Notes under the pieces: generated by a model
Databases searched by the model: none
Seen by the model: only the letters and a program-made list of their open reading frames with translations
What the model was told of the DNA's origin: nothing
Assembly: GCA_016284895.1 (NCBI GenBank)
Contig: JAEEPT010000003.1
Location: 1 to 45,783, forward strand
DNA from: Prevotella sp.
GTDB taxonomy: Bacteria; Bacteroidota; Bacteroidia; Bacteroidales; Bacteroidaceae
DNA length: 45,783 bases
Direction of reading: 5' to 3'
Made by a program: the position numbers and the translations under genes
Shown here: in pieces, positions 34,656-43,325 of the stretch
Position numbering within the stretch: position 1 is the stretch's first letter
Layout: each line of letters opens with the position of its first letter

Positions 34656-37600
34656 TCATTTCTTATTCAGGCTCGAAGAGCCGCCATTGACTTTCCAATA
34701 CACCACAGGCAGCATGGTGACCACCATGATGAGTGAACCTATGCCGCCGGCAAAGATGGTGACACCTACTGGCATCCAGAAACTGGACTGCGCGATAATC
34801 ATGGGCACCACACCCACAGCGGTCGTGGCAGTGGTGAGGAAGATGGGCACCATGCGGCGACGACCGGCCTCGTAAGCCGCGTTTCGGATGATTTCATCTT
34901 TCCTCTCTCCACTCTCTTCTACTCTCTCTGCTCTAACAACATCATTCGCATGTTCGAAGATAAGAATCTCGTTGCGCATGATCATGCCCATGAGCGTAAT
35001 GACACCCATGATAGAGGTGAGTCCGAGTGTGCGTCCCATAAGTCCCAGTCCGATGAGCGCACCAGGAATTAGCAGAGCGAGGGCTACGATGCATACGGTG
35101 GTGATGCCAAACTTCTTGAAGTTGAACAGCAGGAAGAAGAAGATGATGACGATGGCAATGGCCACGCCACTGAAGATTTGCGGCATGGAACGTGAGTTGT
35201 ACTCTATCTCGCCACCCACCTCGGCACGCACGCCCTCAGGCAGCTGAATGTCGTGCTTCATGATGTCGGCAATGCGGTTCTCCACAGGCGCTGCATAGAC
35301 CCCCTGTGCAAACTGTGCGGTAACGGTGATGCACCGCTCGCCTCCACGATGCATGATGCGGCACTCGCTCCAGCGGGGTGCGACGGTGGCTATCTGGCGC
35401 AGCGGCACAGCGGTGCCGGAGCGTTGGGAGGTCGCAGCTGACAGCATGGTGACGGGCGACGAAATGCCCAGATTGGCAATGGAGGAGAAGGTCATGTCGG
35501 CTGTGTCTTTCACAACGATAGGCACTTCGTAGTCGCCCAGTCCCAGACGATTGTCGCTGAGCTGCTGGCTCTCCCACACCTGTCCTACGCGCAGTGTGCT
35601 GACGGCACCGCCAAGGGCCAGGGCAGCCGACGAGCGCGTGATGCCCAGACGGGCCGAAGCCACTGGGTCGAGCTGCACGCTGACGAGGGGCGATGGCTGC
35701 AGGAAATCGGTGTGCACCCACTCCAGCTCAGGCATCTCGCGCATGCGCTCCATGAGCCGTTCGGCCACCACATGCAGCGAGTCGAGGTTGTCGCCATAGA
35801 ACCGATACTCCAACTCAGGCACTTCCAGATAGTCGAGCCGTTTGAACCGGACGTATGCCTCAGGAAACGCCTCGCTCCACTGTGGCTGATACTTGGCCAG
35901 AAGCTGGAGCGTTGCCTGGTCAGAACTGGTGTTGACAATGAACTGCGCAAAGTTCTTGCCTGCCATCTGCGGCGCATAGCACGTCATGAACCGAGGCGAA
36001 GAGCAACCAATGAAACTGGTGACACACTCCACCTGGTCATCGGCCTGAAGCACACGTCGCAGCGAGTCGGCTATCAGACGGGTGTTGCTGAGGCCCTTGC
36101 CTTCAGGCAGGAATATCTCGATGGCAAACTGGCTGCGGTCGGCGAATGGGAACTGACGTATCTTGAGCGTGGGCAAGATGAGACACGACAACAGCACCAC
36201 ACCGATGCCTCCCACGATGGTGGCCCAAGGATGACGGAAGGTGGCATTCAGCACACGGTCGTAGGTGGTCTGCACCCAGCGCGTGATGACATTCTTGCCA
36301 GTAGGCATCTTATCGGGCTTGATGATCAGCACCTCCAGCAGCGGAATGACCGTCACAGCCAGGAAGAGCGACACCATGAGATTGATGGTGATGGTGACGG
36401 GGAAGTCTTGAAGCGCATCGCGGAAAGCGCCCGTCATGGTGAACAGCAGCGGATAGAAGATGACGCTGATGCAAAGGGTGGCGAGCATCATGGGCATGAA
36501 ATACTGACGAGACGACTCGATGGCAGCGCGGTAGGGCTCGTAGCCCTTGCCCAGATACTCCAGATAGCCGTCGATGACCACAATGGAGTTATCGACCACC
36601 ATGCCGAGCACTACAATGAGAGCAGCCAGCGTAACAATATTGAGCTCAATGCCCATCAGATACATGAAGCCCACGGAGATGAACGTGCTGAGCGGAATGG
36701 TGATAGCAGCCACTATAGCAGAACGGATGGGGAACAGCACCATCATGACAAGAATGATGATGAGCATGGAGAGAGCCAGGTCGCGCAGAAAGTCGGACAC
36801 GCTCTTGCTCACCACCTTCGGCTGATCGGCTATGCGGGTGATGGTCACATCGTCGGGCAACTGGCTGGTACGAAACTCCTGGAGCACGGCATCGACTTCC
36901 TTGCCATACTGCACGATGTTGTTGCCAGGTGTCATTTCCAATGACAGCAGCACACAGGGATGACCATCCTGCTCGATGTAGCTGTCGGAGCTGTCGTACT
37001 CGCGCACCACACGGGCCACATCCTTCACTCGCACCACCTTGCCACTGGCAGCATCGCTGAAGATAATCTGATGGGCTATCTGTTCCTCGCTGTTGTTGGT
37101 GGCTTCTACATGGATAGGCACCTGCTGGTCTTCGTCGCTGATACTGCCGCTCATAGTGGTGAGCCCCTGCATCTGCAGCTGGCTGAGGAGCGAGGTCTGC
37201 CCAATGCCGTAGGCCTGCATGCGCTCTCGGTCAATGTAGAGTGCTATCTGCTCCTTGCGATTACCATAGACACGGACATTGGCTACCGAGGGAATGCGAC
37301 GCAGACGGTCACTCAAACGGTCGGTATAATACTGTAGCTCGCGATAGCTGCGCTCAGGACTCTCGATGGCGATAAGCAGTGCCGAGGTGTTGCCAAAGTC
37401 GTCGTTGGCCACCAATGCCAGCACGCCGCCCGGCAGCGACTGCTTGAACAGCGTCAGACCGTGCTTGATCTTGCTCCACACCTCATCCTTATTGTCAACA
37501 TCGTCGTTCAGCCGGAGCATCACCAAGCAAAGCCCATTCTGCGAAGTGGTGGTGGTCCTGGCACGATCAACTTCGGAAAAGGTGAACAGATAGCGCTCCA

Positions 37601-37811
37601 ACGGGCGAGCCACCTGCTGCTCTACCTCCTCACTCGTAGCGCCGGGATAGACAGCCACCACCACCCCCTGACGGATGGTGAAAGCGGGAAACTCGTCCTT
37701 CGGCATGACATACATTCCGAAGATGCCCAGCAAGAACAGCAACGCTACGAGTAGCAGCGTGATGGGATAATGATCGAGGGGCCACTTCAGCCAGTTCATT
37801 GATTTCTCCAT
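34656..37811 (-). CDS. RND efflux pump, inner-membrane transporter
   Basis: 1051-aa HAE1/AcrB-like proton-driven pump. N-terminal helix DHYPITLLLVALLFLLGIFGMYVMP, two large periplasmic loops and twelve membrane helices, with ALIVVLGMVVDNSIVVIDGYLEYL (TM4, Asp residues of the proton relay) and GVITLMGMIMRNEILIFEHANDVV (TM10). Length is typical. Just after TM10 the sequence RAERVEESGERKDE looks like a short extra insert. Starts 3 bases after the adaptor stop. Substrates cannot be told from sequence. Confidence 0.95.
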   Translation of the reverse strand: MEKSMNWLKWPLDHYPITLLLVALLFLLGIFGMYVMPKDEFPAFTIRQGVVVAVYPGATSEEVEQQVARPLERYLFTFSEVDRARTTTTSQNGLCLVMLRLNDDVDNKDEVWSKIKHGLTLFKQSLPGGVLALVANDDFGNTSALLIAIESPERSYRELQYYTDRLSDRLRRIPSVANVRVYGNRKEQIALYIDRERMQAYGIGQTSLLSQLQMQGLTTMSGSISDEDQQVPIHVEATNNSEEQIAHQIIFSDAASGKVVRVKDVARVVREYDSSDSYIEQDGHPCVLLSLEMTPGNNIVQYGKEVDAVLQEFRTSQLPDDVTITRIADQPKVVSKSVSDFLRDLALSMLIIILVMMVLFPIRSAIVAAITIPLSTFISVGFMYLMGIELNIVTLAALIVVLGMVVDNSIVVIDGYLEYLGKGYEPYRAAIESSRQYFMPMMLATLCISVIFYPLLFTMTGAFRDALQDFPVTITINLMVSLFLAVTVIPLLEVLIIKPDKMPTGKNVITRWVQTTYDRVLNATFRHPWATIVGGIGVVLLSCLILPTLKIRQFPFADRSQFAIEIFLPEGKGLSNTRLIADSLRRVLQADDQVECVTSFIGCSSPRFMTCYAPQMAGKNFAQFIVNTSSDQATLQLLAKYQPQWSEAFPEAYVRFKRLDYLEVPELEYRFYGDNLDSLHVVAERLMERMREMPELEWVHTDFLQPSPLVSVQLDPVASARLGITRSSAALALGGAVSTLRVGQVWESQQLSDNRLGLGDYEVPIVVKDTADMTFSSIANLGISSPVTMLSAATSQRSGTAVPLRQIATVAPRWSECRIMHRGGERCITVTAQFAQGVYAAPVENRIADIMKHDIQLPEGVRAEVGGEIEYNSRSMPQIFSGVAIAIVIIFFFLLFNFKKFGITTVCIVALALLIPGALIGLGLMGRTLGLTSIMGVITLMGMIMRNEILIFEHANDVVRAERVEESGERKDEIIRNAAYEAGRRRMVPIFLTTATTAVGVVPMIIAQSSFWMPVGVTIFAGGIGSLIMVVTMLPVVYWKVNGGSSSLNKK

Positions 37812-37814
37812 AGC

Positions 37815-38846
37815 TTAGTAAACGACTTTGGTACCTTCACTCAATTTCTGATAGCCCTCGGTGACAATGCGGCATCCCGACTGGGGGCCACTCACCAGCA
37901 GGACACGGTTGCCAACAGTACTACCGATGGTCACTGCGGTACGATGGGCAGTGCTGTCATCGGTTACTGTCCACACGAAAAGCGAACCGTCGGCCCTGCG
38001 CTGCACTGCTGTGACAGGCACGGTGAAATGGGCGTCAGTTGCCGACGATGCTGACGAGAAGCTGACACTGGCCACCATGCCAGGCAACAGCTTGCGGTCG
38101 GCATTAGGCACATGGATGCGCACATCATAGGTATGGGTGAGCGCATCGGCTACCACCCCTTTCTCTATCAAGCCGCCGCTCACCTGCTTCTGCACGGCAT
38201 CGACACGCACCGTGGTGGGTGTGTTGGCAGAGATGGAAGCCAACTCAACCTCGGGCATCGACACCTTGACCTTCACCGAACTGATGTCGAGAATCGTGAC
38301 AACAGCTTGGGTGGGACGAGCCGTTTCGCCCACCCCCATGGCCTTACGCCCAATGATGCCGCTGACAGGAGCCTTCAGCCGGCAGTCGTCCAGGTTCTTC
38401 TGAGCCACTGCCAACTGCGAACGAGCCTGCGCCACCTTGCTCTCTATCTCAACCCACTGGGCCTCGGTGAGCGAACCACTCTCATGCAGCTGTGAATAGC
38501 GCTCCAGGGCATCGTTGGCCTGTTTCATAGCTGCCTCAGAGCCCGACAGGAGATTGCGGGCTTGGGTGTCATCCATCTCAGCCAACAGCTGACCAGCGCT
38601 CACGGCCTGGCCCTCGCTCACCAGCATACGGCGTATCACACCCATGCTGGTGAAGCTGACTGCCGTAGCCTCGCGCTCCTCAACGATGCCCACATAAGAT
38701 GAAGAACCAGCCTGCCCACCGGAAGTGAGCACCTCAGTCTTCACCCGAATAGGCGACTTTACCTGCCCAGACTTTCTCTCACCACACGAACTGCACAACA
38801 ATATCATCACGAGGATCAGACCCGTCATCAACTTCATTTTGTCCAT
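37815..38846 (-). CDS. RND efflux periplasmic adaptor lipoprotein
   Basis: 343-aa membrane-fusion protein. Lipoprotein signal MKLMTGLILVMILLCSSCGE (lipobox LCSSC), lipoyl domain halves (VIRRMLVSEGQAVSAGQLLAEMD and CRLKAPVSGIIGRKAMGVGETARP) around a helical hairpin (about 90-150), then beta-barrel and membrane-proximal domains. It bridges the RND pump and TolC. First gene of the operon; a second possible start is at MKLM, 38837. No regulator (TetR/AraC) is adjacent. Confidence 0.92.
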   Translation of the reverse strand: MDKMKLMTGLILVMILLCSSCGERKSGQVKSPIRVKTEVLTSGGQAGSSSYVGIVEEREATAVSFTSMGVIRRMLVSEGQAVSAGQLLAEMDDTQARNLLSGSEAAMKQANDALERYSQLHESGSLTEAQWVEIESKVAQARSQLAVAQKNLDDCRLKAPVSGIIGRKAMGVGETARPTQAVVTILDISSVKVKVSMPEVELASISANTPTTVRVDAVQKQVSGGLIEKGVVADALTHTYDVRIHVPNADRKLLPGMVASVSFSSASSATDAHFTVPVTAVQRRADGSLFVWTVTDDSTAHRTAVTIGSTVGNRVLLVSGPQSGCRIVTEGYQKLSEGTKVVY

Positions 38847-38927
38847 ATTTTCAAGCTAAACTAATCAAAACGACTGCAAAGATGGCATTTTTTTTTCAAA
38901 AACAATACTATTTCACAAAAAAACTGC

Positions 38928-38935
38928 TATCTTTG
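38928..38935 (+). promoter_or_regulatory. -7 promoter motif for paaK-ACT operon
   Basis: TATCTTTG on the plus strand, 74 bases before ATG 39010. Divergent from the RND operon. Confidence 0.55.
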
Positions 38936-39009
38936 CACACAAGCTAATGTACAAACGGGGGGCAGCAATCCCTGTTCCCTCCGGATAATAACCACAACTA
39001 CTAAGCTTT

Positions 39010-40314
39010 ATGATTTGGAATCCCAGCATTGAATGCATGGACCGCGAACAACTTCGCGAGATTCAGAGTCGCCGTCTGGTCAAGATGGCGGAGTACGTGT
39101 ACCACAACACCCCTTTCTATCGAAAGAAGTTTCAGGAGATGGGCCTCGAGCCAGGCGACATCAAGAGTATCGATGACATCGTGAAACTTCCGTTCACCAA
39201 CAAACTTGACTTGCGCGACAACTATCCCTTCGGACTGGCAGCAGTACCGATGAGCCAGATAGTGCGCATACACGCTTCGAGCGGAACGACAGGAAAGCCA
39301 GTCGTGGTGCTTTATACGCGCAAAGACCTCGCCATGTGGGCAGAGGCCATCTCACGAGCCTTTACTGCCTACGGCGCTACGAAGGACGACATCTTCCAGG
39401 TGGCCTACGGCTACGGACTGTTTACCGGTGGACTCGGCGCTCACGACGGTGCCACCAACATCGGGGCAAGCGTCATTCCCATCTCTTCAGGCAACACGCA
39501 GAAGCAGATTACACTCATGCACGACTTCGGCTCAACCATCCTCTGCTGCACGCCCAGCTACGGACTGTTCCTCGGCGAAGCCCTGAACGAATGTGAATGG
39601 AAACGCGACGAGTTCAAGCTGCGCGTTGGTGCCTTCGGTGCCGAGCCTTGGACGGAGGAGATGCGCGTGAAACTGGAGCAGAGCCTCGGCATCAAGGCCT
39701 ACGACATCTATGGTCTCTCTGAGATTGCCGGTCCTGGCGTTGGCTATGAGTGCGAATGTCAGCACGGTACCCACCTTAACGAGGACTATTTCTATCCCGA
39801 GATACTTGACCCCAACACGGGCGAGCCGCTGCCTGAGGGCACTTTGGGCGAGCTGACCTTCACCCACCTCACGAAGGAGGGCATGCCCCTGTTGCGCTAT
39901 CGCACACACGACCTCACCGCCCTGCACTATGATAAATGTTCGTGCGGACGCACACTTGTGCGCATGGACCGCATCCTGGGCCGCTGCGACGACATGCTCA
40001 TCATTCGCGGCGTGAACGTGTTCCCATCGCAGATAGAGGCCGTCATCCTCTCGCTACCCGAGTTCGAGCCCCACTTCATGCTCACCGTTGACCGCGTGAA
40101 CAACACCGACACATCGGAGCTGCGCGTGGAGGTGAAAGAGGAATACTTTACCGACGAGATGGCTCAGATGATAGGTCTGCAGAAGAAACTGGAAGCCGAG
40201 TTGCGCAGCGTCATCGGACTGGGCTTCAAGGTGAAGCTGGCTGAACCGAAGAGCATTGAGCGCTCAGAGGGCAAGGCAAAACGCGTGATTGACAAGAGAA
40301 CCTTTAAAAAATAA
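39010..40314 (+). CDS. Phenylacetate--CoA ligase family protein
   Basis: 434-aa ANL-type ligase forming an aryl- or arylacetyl-CoA. The PaaK signature start (REQLREIQSRRLVKMAEYVYHNTPFYRKKF), the phosphate loop HASSGTTGKPVVVLYT, and YGLSEIAGPGVGYEC are visible. In gut Bacteroidetes this gene commonly accompanies an ACT-domain protein and indolepyruvate oxidoreductase genes, fitting aromatic amino-acid metabolism; the oxidoreductase is not in this window. The ACT gene follows after 4 bases. A true paa ring-cleavage pathway is not seen. Confidence 0.92.
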   Translation: MIWNPSIECMDREQLREIQSRRLVKMAEYVYHNTPFYRKKFQEMGLEPGDIKSIDDIVKLPFTNKLDLRDNYPFGLAAVPMSQIVRIHASSGTTGKPVVVLYTRKDLAMWAEAISRAFTAYGATKDDIFQVAYGYGLFTGGLGAHDGATNIGASVIPISSGNTQKQITLMHDFGSTILCCTPSYGLFLGEALNECEWKRDEFKLRVGAFGAEPWTEEMRVKLEQSLGIKAYDIYGLSEIAGPGVGYECECQHGTHLNEDYFYPEILDPNTGEPLPEGTLGELTFTHLTKEGMPLLRYRTHDLTALHYDKCSCGRTLVRMDRILGRCDDMLIIRGVNVFPSQIEAVILSLPEFEPHFMLTVDRVNNTDTSELRVEVKEEYFTDEMAQMIGLQKKLEAELRSVIGLGFKVKLAEPKSIERSEGKAKRVIDKRTFKK

Positions 40315-40318
40315 TATT

Positions 40319-40744
40319 ATGTTAGCTAAACAACTTTCCATTTTCCTTGAGAACAAGTCAGGTCGTCTGAACGAAGTGACCGACATTTTAGGTCGTGCAA
40401 ACATCAACCTCTCGGCCATGTGTATTGCGGAGAACAGCGACTTTGGCATCCTGCGCTGCATCGTGAGTGAGCCAGACCGCGCCTATCAAGTGCTGAAGGA
40501 GAACCACTTCGCCGTGAAGATTACCGACGTGATTGGCTTCGTGTGTCCCAACGTCAGCGGTTCACTGGCAGTGGTGCTGAAGCAACTGAGCGAGAAGGGC
40601 GTGTTCATTGAGTACATGTACTCGTTTGCCAACGGCGATGTGGCTCACGTGGTTATCCGTCCCACCAACCTTGAGCAATGCGAGCGCATTCTCTCCGACA
40701 TGAAGGTGGAGCTCATGGCAGCCAACGACCTTTATAAGCTTTAG
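40319..40744 (+). CDS. ACT-domain protein
   Basis: 141-aa protein made of two ACT repeats (about 1-65: AKQLSIFLENKSGRLNEVTDILGRANINLSAMCIAE; about 70-140: GSLAVVLKQLSEKGVFIEYMYSF). ACT domains bind amino acids, so this is likely a regulatory or binding subunit for the ligase encoded 4 bases upstream. The track start at 40289 overlaps the ligase; the ATG at 40319 is preferred. Terminated downstream by a strong hairpin. Confidence 0.9.
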   Translation: MLAKQLSIFLENKSGRLNEVTDILGRANINLSAMCIAENSDFGILRCIVSEPDRAYQVLKENHFAVKITDVIGFVCPNVSGSLAVVLKQLSEKGVFIEYMYSFANGDVAHVVIRPTNLEQCERILSDMKVELMAANDLYKL

Positions 40745-40791
40745 TCAGTTTTCTCTCTAACCAAGTGTTTTAGAGAGCAGTCAAAAAAAAA

Positions 40792-40842
40792 GAAAATCCC
40801 CACCTTCAAGTCGTGTTTCAGACTGTGAAGGTGGGGATTTTC
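40792..40842. terminator. Bidirectional terminator
   Basis: Seventeen-base stem GAAAATCCCCACCTTCA (40792-40808) with its complement (40826-40842), A-run on one side and T-rich tail on the other. It overlaps neither stop. A smaller hairpin, CTCTCTAA/TTAGAGAG, precedes it at 40753-40777. Ends ACT (plus) and the beta-galactosidase gene (minus). Confidence 0.88.
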
Positions 40843-40843
40843 C

Positions 40844-43273
40844 TTATTTCGTTTCCATCTTCAGCTTCACTTCTTTCAGCCCTGGTGCAGTAGCAGTGAG
40901 TGTCACGGGGCCTGCTTCGCGAGTAGAGCGCAGGATTACGGAGCACACGCCATTGTAGAATGAGCGCTTGTTGCCTACCGTCATTTCGTTCGAAGTGATG
41001 TCACCATTGATTACGCCCACTATCTCAGCCGGCCCTTCCACAGCGAAGTTCACCTCCTGATTGGCATTCAACACACGACGACCCTTGCTGTCAACTGCCG
41101 TGATGGTCACGTGCTGCAAATCCATTCCGTCGGCACTCCATTGAGGCACATTCTGATTCTTTTTCGTTGCCATCGGCTTGTCGGCCTCAGCAGTGAGCTT
41201 CTTGGCTTCGCCTGTGGTCTCCACCTTGTGACGTGCCACTATTTTTCCGTCCTTGCGGGCTACGGCCTCCAGCGTGCCGGGCTTATAGTCTATCTCGCCC
41301 CAGCGAATCTGATTGCGCAGCTTGGCATTCTTCACGTCGTTCTGCTTCTTGCCCAGGCTCTTGCCGTTGAGCAGCAGTTCCACCTCGTCGGCATTCGTGT
41401 AGATATAGACGTTAGCCTTCGAGCCTGCCTGTCGGTTCCACAGCTCCGACATGCGGTCGTTGCCCATCTTCACGCCGTTCCACATCTCAGCATTCTCGCT
41501 TTCCAGGAAGGCAATGTGCACCACTGGCTCATCGGGCATGAAGAACGACTTCATGTAGTATGCCTTGGGCTTCGGTGTCAGGTCGATGTTGAACACGCCC
41601 TGCGACCATCCCTTGGCAGGCCATCCCATGCTCTCACCCAAATAGTCGAGCACTCCCCAGTAAGCCAGTCCGATGACCTTGTCGAGGTCCATCTCGAAGA
41701 AGTTCTGACCCATAGCCTGTGTCGATGCCTCACTCTGATAGAACTTCATCCACGGGAAGCGACGGCCATCGCCGGGGAAGTACATATAGCGATAGTTATA
41801 TGCCTGAACGTCGGTGATCATGGCCAGATTGCAAGGCAGCGAGTCAGTCTCCCAGTTACGGTAGCGCGGATGCATGGCCACTGTCACCTGTCTTGTGCTG
41901 TCATAACGGCTCACGAGCGGGCGCATCAACTTATACATCGTCACACCGAAGTCGTTGAACGGCTGGTTCGGGTCCTGCTGCAGCTCATTGCCTAAGCTCC
42001 ACATCACCACTGAGGGAGAGTTGCGGTCGCGCTTGATCCACTCGGGAATATCGCTCTGCCACAACTGAGTGAAGTCCACGCGGCCTCCCGTGTGCTGCTT
42101 AGTCCACTTGTCGTAGAGTTCATCTACTACCAGAAGACCGTATTTGTCACACAGCTCAATAAACTCACGGCTATAGGGATTGTGCGAAGTGCGCACATGA
42201 TTGATGCCGAACTGCTTCATGAGCTGCAGGCGCTTCTCGATGGCACGCGGATAGGCTGCAGCACCCAGTGCGCCCAGTGTGTGGTGGTTGGCCATACCCT
42301 TCAGCAGCACCTTCTTGCCATTGAGCAACAGACCTTTGTTGGCCACGATTTCCACCGTGCGAATGCCGAACGTGGTGCACACCTGATCGGCCACGCTGCC
42401 GTCTTCGCGCAACAGCTGAGCCACAGCACGATAGAGGTTCGGGGTCTCAGTGTCCCACAGCTGCGGATTCTCCACCTTCACCTCATCGCACAGCGCCACT
42501 TCCACGGTGCGTGCCATACGGTGACGGTTCACCGTCTTGCCACCCTCAAAGATGAGTTTTCCATCGGGTGCATAGATCATCACCTTGGTGTGCGCAGGCT
42601 TACGTGTACGGTTGGTAAACTCGCCCGACACGTTCACATATTTATTATCGCGCGTAGTGACATAGAGTGCGTGACGCCCGAAGAAGAGCTCCTTGCCCGT
42701 AGCCACCAGCCTGACGTTACGGAACAGTCCGCCACCCGTGTACCAACGGGAGTTGCCCGGTTCGCGTGTGTCAGCCATCACAGCAATCACGTTTTCCTGG
42801 CCCAGCCGCAGCTTATCGGTCACATCGATTTCAAAGCCTACATATCCATAGTTGGTGCCACCTATGTGCTCCCCGTTCAGATAGACATCGCCTGTATAGA
42901 TGATGCCATCGAACTGCAAAAGCAGTCGGCGTCCCTTCAGCGAGTCGGCAGGAGTGAAGTGCAGTCGGTACCAGCCTTTTCCCATCTCCTTGAATCCTCG
43001 GCTACTCAGTCGGCTCTTGATGTTAGCCGCAGCATCGCTGTTGTCGGCTTTCTCATCGGCGGCAGGAGCCACCCACGGCTGTTCTATCTGGAAGTCGTGC
43101 GGCACGTTGACTGTTCGCCAGTCGGCATCAGCAAAGTCCTTTTGCTCGGCATTTTTCACGTCACCGGCATAGAACCGCCAGCCAAAGTTCAGATTCTCCA
43201 CCACACGCAACTGTGCGTTGATGCCAACGCTACTCGTCAGCATCATCAAGAATACAAGAAGATGTTTTTTCAT
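40844..43273 (-). CDS. Beta-galactosidase, GH2 family
   Basis: 809-aa secreted or periplasmic glycosidase. Signal peptide MKKHLLVFLMMLTSSVGINAQ. GH2 sugar-binding domain with NVPHDFQIEQPW and GWYRLHF; immunoglobulin-like domain; TIM barrel with the acid/base Glu in WSLGNELQQD (about residue 426) and the nucleophile Glu in FYQSEASTQ (about 512); C-terminal DUF4982-like and Ig-like regions. Start chosen at 43273 because the -7 motif (43308-43315) lies just upstream. No SusC/D genes are beside it, so it may be stand-alone. Exact linkage specificity unknown. Confidence 0.94.
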   Translation of the reverse strand: MKKHLLVFLMMLTSSVGINAQLRVVENLNFGWRFYAGDVKNAEQKDFADADWRTVNVPHDFQIEQPWVAPAADEKADNSDAAANIKSRLSSRGFKEMGKGWYRLHFTPADSLKGRRLLLQFDGIIYTGDVYLNGEHIGGTNYGYVGFEIDVTDKLRLGQENVIAVMADTREPGNSRWYTGGGLFRNVRLVATGKELFFGRHALYVTTRDNKYVNVSGEFTNRTRKPAHTKVMIYAPDGKLIFEGGKTVNRHRMARTVEVALCDEVKVENPQLWDTETPNLYRAVAQLLREDGSVADQVCTTFGIRTVEIVANKGLLLNGKKVLLKGMANHHTLGALGAAAYPRAIEKRLQLMKQFGINHVRTSHNPYSREFIELCDKYGLLVVDELYDKWTKQHTGGRVDFTQLWQSDIPEWIKRDRNSPSVVMWSLGNELQQDPNQPFNDFGVTMYKLMRPLVSRYDSTRQVTVAMHPRYRNWETDSLPCNLAMITDVQAYNYRYMYFPGDGRRFPWMKFYQSEASTQAMGQNFFEMDLDKVIGLAYWGVLDYLGESMGWPAKGWSQGVFNIDLTPKPKAYYMKSFFMPDEPVVHIAFLESENAEMWNGVKMGNDRMSELWNRQAGSKANVYIYTNADEVELLLNGKSLGKKQNDVKNAKLRNQIRWGEIDYKPGTLEAVARKDGKIVARHKVETTGEAKKLTAEADKPMATKKNQNVPQWSADGMDLQHVTITAVDSKGRRVLNANQEVNFAVEGPAEIVGVINGDITSNEMTVGNKRSFYNGVCSVILRSTREAGPVTLTATAPGLKEVKLKMETK

Positions 43274-43307
43274 TGTCTTAGTTGTTTTATTTTTTAGTTT
43301 GTGCCTA

Positions 43308-43315
43308 CAAAGGTA
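43308..43315 (-). promoter_or_regulatory. -7 promoter motif for beta-galactosidase
   Basis: TACCTTTG on the minus strand, 34 bases before the ATG and just past the stop of the upstream AAA-ATPase gene, so the -33 region overlaps that gene's 3' end. Confidence 0.6.
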
Positions 43316-43325
43316 CAATTAAGCG

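Noticed and set aside
35712-36944. 410-aa plus-strand ORF opposite the RND pump
   Set aside because: Antisense shadow of a high-confidence gene; His/Arg-rich composition, no family features.
42092-43297. 401-aa plus-strand ORF opposite the beta-galactosidase
   Set aside because: Antisense shadow, no recognisable domain, and the opposite frame has all GH2 motifs.
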